Assembly: GCF_013106755.1 (NCBI RefSeq)
Contig: NZ_WHPF01000004.1
Span: forward strand, 1-64,000
DNA: 64,000 nt
From: Limnovirga soli
GTDB taxonomy: Bacteria > Bacteroidota > Bacteroidia > Chitinophagales > Chitinophagaceae
Reading direction: 5' to 3'
A model generated the notes under the pieces. It had not been told where the DNA came from. It saw only the letters and a list, made by a program, of their open reading frames with translations, and ran no database searches. Numbering within the stretch: the first letter of the stretch is position 1; each line of letters opens with the position of its first letter. The translations under genes and the position numbers were made by a program. Below, in pieces: positions 8,101 through 16,298 of this stretch.

Positions 8101-8464
8101 TATAGAGGGCGAAGATGCAGATATAGTAAGTCGTATCAATCGCGGAACCAATGAGTTGGGCAGCATTCATAACAAATCTTATTTTGTATTAAAAGCAATT
8201 GACCTTAAAGGCATTAGTCAGGTTACCTATAATTATTCTTCTAACAATATTGGTGCTACATTGGAAGTGCATATAGATTCCGCCAAAGGCGCCATTATAA
8301 GTACGTTGAACTATGCCGCTACTGGCGATTGGAATAAATACAAACAGGTATCTACCGCCATACAAGATCCAGGTGGTAAACACGATTTGTATTTTGTGTT
8401 TAGAAAAGATACAGAACCCAACCATGATATGTTTGCACTGGATTGGTTGCGTTTTGGAAAATAG
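5126..8464 (+). CDS. ThuA / PQQ-type sugar dehydrogenase / PKD / cytochrome c / CBM fusion lipoprotein
   Basis: A 1112-residue surface or periplasmic lipoprotein. A lipobox ends YFSAC with the lipidated cysteine at residue 20. Domains in order: a ThuA-like (trehalose utilisation) domain about 27-240 (VLLFVKTKGYHHES, GGFMGIHAA); a soluble glucose/sorbosone-dehydrogenase-type beta-propeller about 262-700 (GLLGVTIDPDF, AHTGGSLAWD, RGKILRIHPEADG, GCRNPYR, WGEVGPDAG); a PKD domain about 701-788; a c-type cytochrome with C865-K-A-C-H869 and a later Met; and a C-terminal carbohydrate-binding (CBM6-like) domain about 988-1112. This suggests sugar oxidation with electrons passed to the attached heme. 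The ATG at 5126 is preferred over TTG at 5108. The GMC oxidoreductase gene follows in the same direction. Confidence 0.9.
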   Translation: MRKIACCICLLLVVFYFSACHTGTSSPKVLLFVKTKGYHHESITAGIAAIEQLGKENNFGVDTTTDASLFTDDNLKQYRAVVFLSTTGNILNSDEQVAFQRYIEAGGGFMGIHAAADAEYNWAWYNKLVGAYFKSHPGNPNVRKATVDITDAANPAMKGLPAKWERTDEWYNYKNINADITVLATLDEDSYEGGENGANHPIAWYHDYDGGRAFYTGGGHTTESYSEPLFLQHLAGGIKYAMGPDTAQLDYTKAYATKAPEENRFTKVVLTNDLNEPMEMAVAPGGTVYVIERTGNFFAYNPTANTTKLVYRFPVLLDTKDVSGNGLLGVTIDPDFAVNKFIYFFYTPIDKNYHQNISRFTMIGNDSLDLASEKVIKQVPIDGEVSAHTGGSLAWDKNKNLFISTGDNTVPFESDGYAPLDERAGRKTFDAQRSASNANDLRGKILRIHPEADGSYTIPEGNLFAKGTAGTRPEVFTMGCRNPYRISVNQQTSTVYWGEVGPDAGEDSRHGPRGYDEFNQAKKPGYYGWPYFVGDNKAYNDSDFATKEVGPLFDPNGATNTSVNNTGIQQLPPATKPMVWYPYNLSKEFPDLGEGGRAAMAGPFYHYNKSTAKKNSIPAYYDNALFVFDWMRNWIFALRFDDQENYTRMEAFMPLTGDFKRPIDMDITPEGVMYVLEYGTIYGADNDDARLVRIDYNDGNRAPVAKIEADDTIGLAPLKVSFNSNKTYDYDEDDQLKYEWTFEGNKVGATEANPEYTFANKGVYKVTLKVTDPSGLSSTDTLEIKAGNTLPEVTINTNGNSSFYFDKASLDYTVAVTDKEDGNINAGNIQVQLDYVPKEAGTWKTVNGQGVWINPAQTLIQSSDCKACHQIDKRVLGPSFKEVAERYTSSPAVISTLANKIISGGAGVWGNTHYMTAHPQLSKEQASTIVKYILSLIQQKSVDSLPATGSVVLQPSNSKQAGTYVLSATYTDMGNGVVPLTGKQQLVLRPPFIEGEDADIVSRINRGTNELGSIHNKSYFVLKAIDLKGISQVTYNYSSNNIGATLEVHIDSAKGAIISTLNYAATGDWNKYKQVSTAIQDPGGKHDLYFVFRKDTEPNHDMFALDWLRFGK

Positions 8465-8474
8465 CAATGATGTA

Positions 8475-8610
8475 CCGGGCAGTTGAGGTACTATCAGCAT
8501 CCTTGCGTCGCACACTTGTACAGCAGAATAGCCATTAGCTAAAAGCCCATACAGTTATGCAGTACAAGTGTGCGACGCAAGTACAGTTGCCAAATAGTCA
8601 ACAGCCGGGC
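8475..8610. repeat. Paired intergenic repeat (class I, head-to-head palindrome)
   Basis: Forward core 8502-8521 and reverse core 8562-8581 are perfect 20-bp inverted complements, both with the A variant at the W position. Boxes CCGGGC (8475-8480) and GCCGGGC (8604-8610) lie 21 and 22 nt outside. As RNA this folds into a 20-bp stem with a 40-nt loop between two co-directional genes. Confidence 0.95.
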
Positions 8611-8650
8611 AACAAAAACCAAGAAATAATTTATAAAAAACAGTACCATT

Positions 8651-10381
8651 ATGGCAGGCGATACTTTACAGATAAACAATAGAGCCAAAACCCAAAATAC
8701 CTACGATGCCATTGTAATTGGTTCTGGCATTAGCGGCGGCTGGGCAGCCAAAGAATTAACCGAAAAAGGGTTAAAAGTATTAATGCTGGAACGTGGCCGT
8801 AATTACGATCACATAAAAGATTATGCCACTGCCGGTAAAAACCCTTGGGATTTTACCCACCGCGGCAAAGCAACCACCCAATATAAAAAGGATAATCCCG
8901 TCATCTCAAGAGATTGGGCCATGTATGGCACCGCCGCACAGGAACCCTTGATGGATGCCTGGGTAAACGAAAAAGAATCGCCCTATGTGCAGCAGCAGCC
9001 ATTTGCCTGGTGGCGTAGTTATAGAATGGGTGGCCGCTCATTGCTATGGGGCCGCCAAAGCTACCGGTTAAGCGATATGGATTTTGAAGCCAATGCCAAA
9101 GACGGTATTGCTATTGACTGGCCAATACGCTATAAAGACCTGGAGAAATGGTACGATTATGTAGAAACCTTTGCAGGCATCAGCGGCACAAAAGAAGGGC
9201 TGGCGCATTTGCCAGATGGACAGTTTTTGCCACCCATGGATTTAAATTGTGTTGAAAAAGATGTGGCTGCCCGAATAAAGGAGTTGTACAAAGGCCAGCG
9301 TCATATGTTTGTTGGCCGTGTTGCCAATCTTACCCAGGAAATACCAGGTAGAACCAAATGCCAGTTTAGAAACCGTTGCTGGGAAGGTTGTCCTTTTGGC
9401 GGGTATTTTAGTACCCAGTCATCCACGCTGCCTGCGGCGCTGGCAACAGGCAATTTAACCGTGCGCCCATGGAGTATTGTAACGAAAATTATTTACGATA
9501 AGGATACCAGGAAAGCCACAGGCGTAGAAGTGCTTGATGCAGAAACCAATACAACTTATGAATTTTATAGTAAGATCGTTTTCTTAAATGCATCTGCATT
9601 GAACAGTGCGTGGGTATTAATGAATTCCGCCACGGATATTTGGCCCGATGGACTTGGCAGCAGTAGCGGAGAACTGGGGCATAATATCATGGATCATCAT
9701 TATATGCTGGGCGCCCAGGGCACCATTGAAGGTTTTGAAGACAAATATTATTATGGCCGACGTGCCAATGGTTTTTATATTCCACGGTTTGCCAATTTGT
9801 ATGGCGATAAAAGAGATTTTTTACGGGGCTATGGCTATCAGGGCAGCGCCAGCAGAAATGGCTGGAGCCGCGATATTGCCGAACTGAATATTGGTGCAGA
9901 TTTTAAAGAAGCACTTACCGAGCCGGGTGGCTGGAGCATTGGCGCTACCGGCTTTGGCGAAATACTGCCTTACCACGAAAATAAAATTACCCTTGATAAG
10001 CAGGTGAAGGATAAATGGGGACTAAATGTACTTTCTATGGATGCCGGTTTAAAAGAAAACGAACTGGCCATGCGTAAAGATATCATCAAAGAACTGGTGG
10101 CTATGTTTGAAGCAGCCGGTGTAAAAAATATTACTACCTGGGATAAGGATTATAATATTGGCCAGGGCATACACGAAATGGGTACGGCGCGTATGGGGCG
10201 TGATCCAAAAACCTCCGTGCTAAATGCCAATAACCAGGTTTGGGATGCCCAAAACGTGTTTGTAACCGATGGGGCAGCCATGACTTCCTCTGCCTGCCAA
10301 AACCCTTCGCTTACCTATATGGCGCTAACTGCAAGGGCAGCCGAGTTTACCGTAAACGAAATGAAAAAGGGGAATTTATGA
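8651..10381 (+). CDS. GMC family FAD-dependent oxidoreductase
   Basis: A 576-residue flavoprotein of the glucose-methanol-choline oxidoreductase family, predicted to oxidise a sugar or alcohol hydroxyl using FAD. The dinucleotide-binding GSGISGG (GxGxxG at 24-29) follows DAIVI, and the family's ERGR segment comes about 20 residues later. The C-terminal region holds GIHEMGTARMG and then ACQNPSLT, the places where GMC enzymes keep the catalytic His and Asn. CxxxCxxGC-like cysteines occur mid-protein (KCQFRNRCWEGCPFGG), as in membrane-linked gluconate or fructose dehydrogenase large subunits. No signal peptide is visible. It lies downstream of the sugar-dehydrogenase/cytochrome fusion in the same direction, separated by the paired repeat. 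The usual small subunit gene is not adjacent. Confidence 0.9.
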   Translation: MAGDTLQINNRAKTQNTYDAIVIGSGISGGWAAKELTEKGLKVLMLERGRNYDHIKDYATAGKNPWDFTHRGKATTQYKKDNPVISRDWAMYGTAAQEPLMDAWVNEKESPYVQQQPFAWWRSYRMGGRSLLWGRQSYRLSDMDFEANAKDGIAIDWPIRYKDLEKWYDYVETFAGISGTKEGLAHLPDGQFLPPMDLNCVEKDVAARIKELYKGQRHMFVGRVANLTQEIPGRTKCQFRNRCWEGCPFGGYFSTQSSTLPAALATGNLTVRPWSIVTKIIYDKDTRKATGVEVLDAETNTTYEFYSKIVFLNASALNSAWVLMNSATDIWPDGLGSSSGELGHNIMDHHYMLGAQGTIEGFEDKYYYGRRANGFYIPRFANLYGDKRDFLRGYGYQGSASRNGWSRDIAELNIGADFKEALTEPGGWSIGATGFGEILPYHENKITLDKQVKDKWGLNVLSMDAGLKENELAMRKDIIKELVAMFEAAGVKNITTWDKDYNIGQGIHEMGTARMGRDPKTSVLNANNQVWDAQNVFVTDGAAMTSSACQNPSLTYMALTARAAEFTVNEMKKGNL

Positions 10382-10710
10382 GCTGCCAAAAAAAAGCAGT
10401 TTAGATAAAGTAGTTGGCAATTTTAGGTAAAAGGCATTTTTGTGGGCCTGGCAATAGATTAAAATGGCATCGCCGCTTGCGTCGCACACTTGTGCTTTTG
10501 GTAATGCTGTGCAGCTTTTAATAAACTCAAAAATAGTTAATCGAAATAAAAAATTGTAGCACCAAAAAAATGGATTATTATTTTTATTGAATTAAATACA
10601 TTTTATCTCGTTATAAATTAAATGGCCTTTTGATTTTCGGATTAATTAACCCTAAAAATTCTTCCTAAGTAGGAATATCTTGCAACATAAATAAGAATAG
10701 GAAATTTTTA
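10382..10710. other. Gene-free gap with one repeat
   Basis: A 329-bp space between convergent genes. Apart from the intergenic repeat at 10446-10495 it is A+T-rich sequence in which I see no gene or clear terminator. Confidence 0.5.
10446..10495 (+). repeat. Intergenic repeat, class I (single)
   Basis: Box GCCTGGC 10446-10452, 23-nt spacer, core CTTGCGTCGCACACTTGTGC 10476-10495. The spacer is nearly the same as in the copy at 3682 (both include ATGGCATCGCCG). Confidence 0.9.
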
Positions 10711-12495
10711 TTATTCCTTTATAAATCTTTTGCTAATCACAGTTTTACCGTTACTGATGATTAATGCATAGTTGCCTATAGGAAGTTGTGATAAGTTATA
10801 TGAAAATGAGGTATTTACGGTGCTTGCTGTTTTTCTTACATTTCCATTTATGTCCACGATACTAAGTTTGTTATTAGCGGATGCACTTAAACCTTCTATT
10901 TGCAAACTATATTTTGCAGGGTTAGGATAAATTATGACTTTTTCATCTTCATTACTTTTTGAAATTATTAATGTATTGCTATAAGATATGTTTTCGGAAT
11001 TATTTACAATTCCAACCCTATAAGAGTTTGTACCCGAAGGAACATTAAAGTCTTCGAAAGTCTGGAGATGAGAAGCGTTACTTCCAAATATCTTCGAGAT
11101 TTCTACAAAAGGATTACCGTTATTGCTTCTTTGAATACTGTAATAATTTAAATTTCTATTAAGTCTGTCTTCCCATGTAAAACCATGATGATGAAGCCAT
11201 TTTTTTATACGAACATATATAGGATTTTTAATATTATTTGTTGATAAATACTTGGAGACCATATAATTAGTTGTATTTGTTTCCGAAAAATAGCTACCAC
11301 CTGATGCCGTAAATACACCGTTATGGTCAATAAATAATTTTTCAAACAAACTGTGCTCACCAGCATTATAATTTACCTCAGAACCGTTTGTTCCAAATGT
11401 TGAATCTATATTACCGCTGCTACTAAATCCATACAACGTTGCATAATACTTTGTACTTGGATATGCTTCAACAAAACGCCCGGCTACAACAATATTGTTG
11501 TTTGACGTTATTCCTATTTCATTTCCTTCCGTCCAATTATATCCCATTTCCAAAATTTTTATTCCATTATTACCAAATGCTGCATCCGCATATCCTTCGG
11601 CAGTGTATTTTACCAACGTGAGATTACGAATACCTTTGCCTTTATAGAGGGAGTAGCCAGTAGCTAAAATAAAACCATCGTGAACTTTTATGTTTTTTAG
11701 TGAACCACTTCCAGTACCGGGTATTAAAATTTCTGCTTGCCCCTTGCTTCCAAAAGAACTAACCAAAGAACCCTTGTCATCTAATTTTAGTAGAATATAA
11801 GAAAGAGTTCCTGCTGCCGAATCATATGCTATATAAATATTTCTGTTGATATCAACTGCCAAACCATTTACTTCATAGACTAATGATTTGGTTAAAAAAA
11901 TCGAACCGTTGTTTCCAAAATTTTCATCTTTTGTGCCGTCAGGCATGTACTGGTTAACAAACAAACCTCCTGGTTTTTGAGATTCGCCGCCTTCATTATC
12001 CGCGGTACCGGTTATTACAATCCTGCCATCAGATTGTAAAATAATTTTATTAGCATTATCCTCTTGTTGAATGTCCGATAGAACTATTCCATTAGCGCCA
12101 AAACTGCTATCTAATTGGCCATTTGATTTGAAACGGACCACTATAGCATCTGCTCTATTTGTTGAAGTTCTGTTGGGAATACTACCAGTAGCTAGTATTT
12201 TACCATCTCCTTGGAGTAGGATATCGTTGCAAATGGCTCCGTTTAGCACCAGATTATTAACCACACCTTCGGAGCCAAATGCTTCATCTGCAGTTCCGTC
12301 TGGATTATATCTGGTCAGTAAAAAATTTCCGCCACCCAAAATAATTTTTCCGTCTTTTTGGATAGCCAAACTATTGCTGAACTCTTGAATCCGTTTATCT
12401 ACTAAAACGCCGTGATTTCCAAATGATTCATCTAATGCTTGTGAAAAAGCATATTGCGTAAAAAAGCTAAAAATTAATACCAAGAATGTTTTCAT
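10711..12495 (-). CDS. Delta-60 repeat beta-propeller protein with T9SS sorting domain
   Basis: A 594-residue secreted protein. A signal peptide (MKTFLVLIFSFFTQYAFSQA) is followed by at least seven delta-60/DUF5122-type repeats of the form D-x-x-FGxxG (LDESFGNHG, ADEAFGSEG, LDSSFGANG, KDENFGNNG, VSSFGSKG, ADAAFGNNG, IDSTFGTNG), each followed by a strand-rich DGKI(I/L)xxG segment. The last ~75 residues (VIIYPNPAKYSLQIEG to ISKRFIKE) are a type A Por/T9SS C-terminal sorting domain, so export and surface attachment through the type IX secretion system is expected. The binding target is not apparent. It is a single gene facing the GMC gene. Confidence 0.88.
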   Translation of the reverse strand: MKTFLVLIFSFFTQYAFSQALDESFGNHGVLVDKRIQEFSNSLAIQKDGKIILGGGNFLLTRYNPDGTADEAFGSEGVVNNLVLNGAICNDILLQGDGKILATGSIPNRTSTNRADAIVVRFKSNGQLDSSFGANGIVLSDIQQEDNANKIILQSDGRIVITGTADNEGGESQKPGGLFVNQYMPDGTKDENFGNNGSIFLTKSLVYEVNGLAVDINRNIYIAYDSAAGTLSYILLKLDDKGSLVSSFGSKGQAEILIPGTGSGSLKNIKVHDGFILATGYSLYKGKGIRNLTLVKYTAEGYADAAFGNNGIKILEMGYNWTEGNEIGITSNNNIVVAGRFVEAYPSTKYYATLYGFSSSGNIDSTFGTNGSEVNYNAGEHSLFEKLFIDHNGVFTASGGSYFSETNTTNYMVSKYLSTNNIKNPIYVRIKKWLHHHGFTWEDRLNRNLNYYSIQRSNNGNPFVEISKIFGSNASHLQTFEDFNVPSGTNSYRVGIVNNSENISYSNTLIISKSNEDEKVIIYPNPAKYSLQIEGLSASANNKLSIVDINGNVRKTASTVNTSFSYNLSQLPIGNYALIISNGKTVISKRFIKE

Positions 12496-12875
12496 AAAAA
12501 TGTTTTTAAGTTGATATAATTTTTTTATTCTATTGCGCAGGCAGTATTGCTGCGTCCATTATTTGTTTCGCATTTTTCCTAATATTCTGACATTCAACAA
12601 ATTGATAATTTATAAGCAATTGATACAGTCAGTTCACAGTGGATTTCTCAAAAGATTCTGCGAACGAAGGCGGAAGTCTTAAGTGGATAGGGATTTTTAT
12701 AGTGTTTGAAAATAAAAACATTTTCTTACAATACAAGTTAATTTTTTAGCATATTAAAAAACTAGCGCCCGGTCAAACAAGTATTTTTAAATGCGATAAT
12801 AGTCCCCTGCTGCGACATTAAAGTAGCATTGCTGAAAACATTTAAAGCTATTTTTTTAAATGTTTTAGTAATAAA
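12496..12875. other. Gene-free gap
   Basis: About 380 bp, A+T rich, between the T9SS protein gene and the tRNA terminator. No gene, repeat-family copy or convincing regulatory structure was recognised. Confidence 0.4.
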
Positions 12876-12899
12876 AAAGCCGTTCAATTGAACGGCTTT
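12873..12899 (-). terminator. Terminator of tRNA-Leu
   Basis: A perfect 24-bp palindrome, 12876-12899 (stem half AAAGCCGTTCAA), followed on the minus strand by a T-run. It lies directly after the tRNA 3' end. Confidence 0.8.
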
Positions 12900-12906
12900 A
12901 AAACAG

Positions 12907-12990
12907 TGCCCAGAACAGGAATCGAACCTGCACTACCTTGCGATAACCAGATTTTGAGTCTAGCGCGTCTACCAATTCCGCCATCTGGGC
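12907..12990 (-). tRNA. tRNA-Leu (CAA anticodon)
   Basis: An 84-nt tRNA on the minus strand. Acceptor stem GCCCAGA/TCTGGGC with discriminator A, a D-arm with AATTGGTAGACGC, an anticodon loop CTCAAAA (anticodon CAA, reading UUG), a long variable arm as expected for leucine, and a T-arm with GGTTCGATTCC. CCA is not encoded. It stands alone, followed by its own terminator. Confidence 0.95.
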
Positions 12991-13050
12991 GCTTTCGCAA
13001 CGGTATTTTGCATTTGCATGCATTTTTAACCGGGGTGCAATATTACTACG

Positions 13051-13560
13051 CTATTTTAATCCAGCCAAAATACGGCTAAGATATTTTTTCTTATAGTAGT
13101 AATCTTTTACTTGCAACAGTTCTTCTTTGGTAGAAACACCGTCCGTATAATGTTCAATAATCTCTTTAACAGGTGCATATATGGCTTCTTGAATGTTTTG
13201 TAATTCTTGTTGAATGGCTGCTTTTTTGGTAGCATCTTCCTCCATGCTTGCTTCCATTAGTTGTTCATTAATATCCATCATCTCCATTAAAAAACTATTG
13301 GAGAGCTGGTATTTTTCTTCCACTTCTATTAAACCGTGCAGTTGCAATACATACTGTATAGTAGCATCCGGCTGTTGTAAGGTTTTATAGGCTTTGTTTA
13401 TCAATGCCGATTGTTCCAGCATATCTGTTTGCTCGTCTTCGCCGGATTGCGTATAAAAATCTGGATGATATTTTTTTTGCAGTAAAAAGTATTGTTTGCT
13501 GATGGTGCTTTTATCTACTACCAACTGTACAGGTAAACCAAATAACTCGAAATAATTCAT
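13051..13560 (-). CDS. hscB: Fe-S cluster co-chaperone HscB
   Basis: A 169-residue J-domain co-chaperone that delivers the IscU scaffold to the HscA Hsp70 during iron-sulfur cluster transfer. The N-terminal J domain starts NYFELFGLP and contains the essential HPD (KKYHPDFYTQ, about residues 30-36). The C-terminal half is a helical IscU-binding domain rich in Glu and Gln (LMEMMDINEQLMEA). Length matches the family (165-175). It is not next to other isc genes; iscX and a ferredoxin gene lie 43 kb away in this window. Confidence 0.93.
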   Translation of the reverse strand: MNYFELFGLPVQLVVDKSTISKQYFLLQKKYHPDFYTQSGEDEQTDMLEQSALINKAYKTLQQPDATIQYVLQLHGLIEVEEKYQLSNSFLMEMMDINEQLMEASMEEDATKKAAIQQELQNIQEAIYAPVKEIIEHYTDGVSTKEELLQVKDYYYKKKYLSRILAGLK

Positions 13561-13764
13561 GTGTTAAAAATAAATATGTAAAAACCTTTATGCTGGCCCC
13601 GTTTGCCGGAAATGTAAAATTAGTTAAGTATGGCCAATAGCCATTATATGTAAGTGGCCTTTATGTTAAAAACCGGTCTGTTTGCTTACTACAAGCGGTA
13701 TGATTTGTAGCTATCCATTCCTTTCCAACTTTATTCTTAGCTGCCACAAGGGAAGAACGATGCA

Positions 13765-13778
13765 GTGTGCGACGCAAG
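13765..13778 (-). repeat. Truncated intergenic repeat core
   Basis: Minus strand CTTGCGTCGCACAC, after which the CTTGTAC half is replaced by unrelated sequence. No clear GCCSGGC box is visible. It lies in the 349-bp gap between the divergent genes hscB and the saccharopine dehydrogenase-like gene; nothing else was recognised there beyond a weak -7 match (TACTTTGC, 13881-13888). Confidence 0.75.
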
Positions 13779-13909
13779 TAATGCCATATAATTGTTCTGC
13801 TGTTGGTTACCTAAAAGGCTGTTAGCAGCTTTTATAAACAATACAGTTGATATTAGCCCCGGCACTAACTAAAATTACTTTACTTTGCAATTCTAAAAAA
13901 TAAGAACGA

Positions 13910-15109
13910 ATGTTAGTTATTGGATTAATAAGAGAAGGGAAAATACCTGCAGATAATCGGGTGGCACTTACTCCGGCCCAATGCAAATGGATACAGAAAA
14001 ACAGTACCAACATCTCCATTTTTGCCCAGCCAAGCAATAACAGAAGTTTTACCAATAAAGAATATGAACAGGCTGGCGTGATTTTAAAAGAAGATCTAAG
14101 CAACTGCGATATGCTGTTAGGCATTAAAGAAGTGCCGGTGCATATGTTAATACCCAATAAAACCTATCTGTTTTTCTCGCACACCAAAAAAAAGCAACCA
14201 TATAACCAGGGTCTAATGCATGCCATGATGGACCGCAATATTACCCTGATTGATTATGAATGTCTGGAGCATGCAGATGGACAGCGCATTATTGGTTTTG
14301 GATTTTTTGCCGGCATTGTTGGTGCCCATAATGGCATAATGGCTTATGGTAACAGAACAGGTGAATTTAGTTTGGGCAGGGTGCATAAAAGCAAAGATTA
14401 TCGGGAGTTAATACACACTTACTTTGGCCTTAAACTACCCAACATAAAAGTGGCTGTTACCGGCAGTGGTCGCGTTGCCCATGGTATTATTGAAGTAATG
14501 AACCTGATGGATGTGCAGGAAGTGGAGCCGGATGAGTACCTGCAAAAGCAGTTTTCTTACCCTGTATACACCCATTTAAAAGGCGCTGATTTATACCGCC
14601 ATAAAGAAACTGGCCAATATAAAAGAGAGCATTTTCATGAAAATGCTGCTGATTATGATTGTTTGTTTGAACCTTTCTGCAGCGAAACTGATGTGCTGAT
14701 GAATGGCATTTACTGGGATAAAGCTGCACCGCGCCTTTTTGAAATGGAGGCATTGCATAGCCCGGCCTTTAGAATTCAATCTATTGCAGATATTACTGAC
14801 GATGCATTTGGCAGCGTACCCTGCAACCTGGGCGATGCCACCATTGATGATCCCATTTATGGGGTTGATAGGCTAACCGGTGTAAAAACAGCACCTTATT
14901 TACCCGGCAGTATAGATGTTATGGCCGTGGGCAACTTACCCAATGAATTACCCCGCGATGCCAGTCGTTTTTTTGGCGAGCAGTTAATTAAACATATTCT
15001 ACCCGATTTATTGGGTAATGGCAGTGTGGTAATAGATAGGGCCACTATATTAAAAAATGGTAGTCTAACACCCCATTTCAACTACCTGACAGATTACGCA
15101 GCACATTAA
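13910..15109 (+). CDS. Saccharopine dehydrogenase-like NAD(P)-dependent oxidoreductase
   Basis: A 399-residue enzyme of the alanine dehydrogenase/saccharopine dehydrogenase (LYS1-like) superfamily. The N-terminal domain opens with IGLIREGKIPADNRVALTP, the substrate-domain signature of AlaDH/PNT/LYS1 proteins (arginine and lysine before D-x-R-V-x-L-T-P). A Rossmann segment IKVAVTGSGRVAHGIIEV begins about residue 182. The C-terminal part has DITDDAFGSVPCNLGDATIDDPIYG, typical of saccharopine dehydrogenase-like proteins in Bacteroidota. The reaction is likely NAD(P)-linked oxidation of an amino-acid derivative such as saccharopine, but partner genes for lysine metabolism are absent nearby. It is a single gene. 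Confidence 0.8.
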   Translation: MLVIGLIREGKIPADNRVALTPAQCKWIQKNSTNISIFAQPSNNRSFTNKEYEQAGVILKEDLSNCDMLLGIKEVPVHMLIPNKTYLFFSHTKKKQPYNQGLMHAMMDRNITLIDYECLEHADGQRIIGFGFFAGIVGAHNGIMAYGNRTGEFSLGRVHKSKDYRELIHTYFGLKLPNIKVAVTGSGRVAHGIIEVMNLMDVQEVEPDEYLQKQFSYPVYTHLKGADLYRHKETGQYKREHFHENAADYDCLFEPFCSETDVLMNGIYWDKAAPRLFEMEALHSPAFRIQSIADITDDAFGSVPCNLGDATIDDPIYGVDRLTGVKTAPYLPGSIDVMAVGNLPNELPRDASRFFGEQLIKHILPDLLGNGSVVIDRATILKNGSLTPHFNYLTDYAAH

Positions 15110-15177
15110 AAATCAACGACATATTTTAATATTTTTGGCTGTTTATATGTGCTACTTTAGTTGCCTTATTTTATTAT

Positions 15178-16272
15178 ATGCGTACATCAATTTTACTGGT
15201 AGCCCTTACGGTGGTATTTTTTTCCTGCAAAAAGGATATTGAGGTTAAAGCGGTAAGCAGCGATGCCAGCAATAATGTGGCAACGCCCATTACTTCGGTA
15301 AAAGCAAGTTACTGGGATAGTGTATTTACGCGTTACGGTGGTGGGTGGACAGGCGGCGACCAGGCCGTATCCTACAAACTACCTGATGGCCGTTCTTTAT
15401 GGCTATTTGGCGATTCTTTTGTAGATACCGTTTACCCCAACAGAAAAAGACCCGTTACCGGCTTTATTCATAATACCATGGTAACCATGGATGCGGCAGG
15501 CGGCAATTTTACTACCTATAAAAAGGGTACTGCTAAAAATCCGCAGCCCTATTTTCAGGCTACGGGTAAAAGCTATTATTGGCCTGTATTTACTTTTATG
15601 AATACTGCCAAAACCCAGGTATATGTTTTTCTTGATAAAATAAAACCAACCTCAGGCACTGGATCTTTTGCCTTTAAAGTAACGGGAGTAGATGTAGCCA
15701 TTCTAAACTATCCTGATTTAACCATTCAACAAATTACCCCTTTTAGTACCGGCGATTTTATTAACTGGGCCGGTGCAGCCATGGAAAACGATGACGATTA
15801 TATTTATCTCTATGGTACCGAAAGTACCCAGTACAATAAATTCATTCATATTGCACGTACGCCTAAATCCACACCTTTAAGCAGCGTAACTTATTTTGAC
15901 GGTACCAATTGGATTAACGATCCTTTGCTTAGCAAACGCATGCAGGGCGGCGTTTCTGAGTCGTTTTCGTTTTTCAAAAATCAGGGTAAGTATTACCTGG
16001 TATCGCAAGAGAATTTGCTAGGGCCCAATATCTATATCTGGGATGCCCAAAGTCCTACAGGTCCATTTACCAGAAAAAGATTAATATATACTACCCCTCA
16101 ATTGGCGGGTTCTGTGCCATTGTGGACGTACAATGCAAGTGCTCATATCGAGTTAAATCAAAACAATCAGTTACTGGTGGGTTATTGCGCCAACTCTCAA
16201 ACAAGTGCAGGCTTGTACAGCAATGCAGATAGTTACCGTCCTTATTTTGTATGGGCAACTAACTGGGAATAA
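15178..16272 (+). CDS. Lipoprotein with DUF5005/DUF4185-like beta-propeller
   Basis: A 364-residue lipoprotein (MRTSILLVALTVVFFSC, cysteine 17 lipidated). The mature part begins with a region like DUF5005/DUF4185 glycoside-hydrolase-like propellers: SVFTRYGGGWTGGDQAVSYKLPDGRSLWLFGDSF, followed by blade-like repeats (YYWPVFTFMN, YYLVSQENLLGPNIYIWDAQSPTGPF) and SYRPYFVWATNW at the end. Such proteins are thought to act on or bind carbohydrates at the cell surface, but no catalytic residues could be assigned. It starts 68 bp after the preceding gene and may be co-transcribed. Confidence 0.7.
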   Translation: MRTSILLVALTVVFFSCKKDIEVKAVSSDASNNVATPITSVKASYWDSVFTRYGGGWTGGDQAVSYKLPDGRSLWLFGDSFVDTVYPNRKRPVTGFIHNTMVTMDAAGGNFTTYKKGTAKNPQPYFQATGKSYYWPVFTFMNTAKTQVYVFLDKIKPTSGTGSFAFKVTGVDVAILNYPDLTIQQITPFSTGDFINWAGAAMENDDDYIYLYGTESTQYNKFIHIARTPKSTPLSSVTYFDGTNWINDPLLSKRMQGGVSESFSFFKNQGKYYLVSQENLLGPNIYIWDAQSPTGPFTRKRLIYTTPQLAGSVPLWTYNASAHIELNQNNQLLVGYCANSQTSAGLYSNADSYRPYFVWATNWE

Positions 16273-16298
16273 ATTATTTCTAAAAAAGAGTATTATTT

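Noticed and set aside
12631-12700. A possible remnant of a mobile element in the gap before tRNA-Leu
   Set aside because: No inverted repeats, target duplication or transposase fragment could be found; tRNA-Leu also shows no attachment-site duplication.
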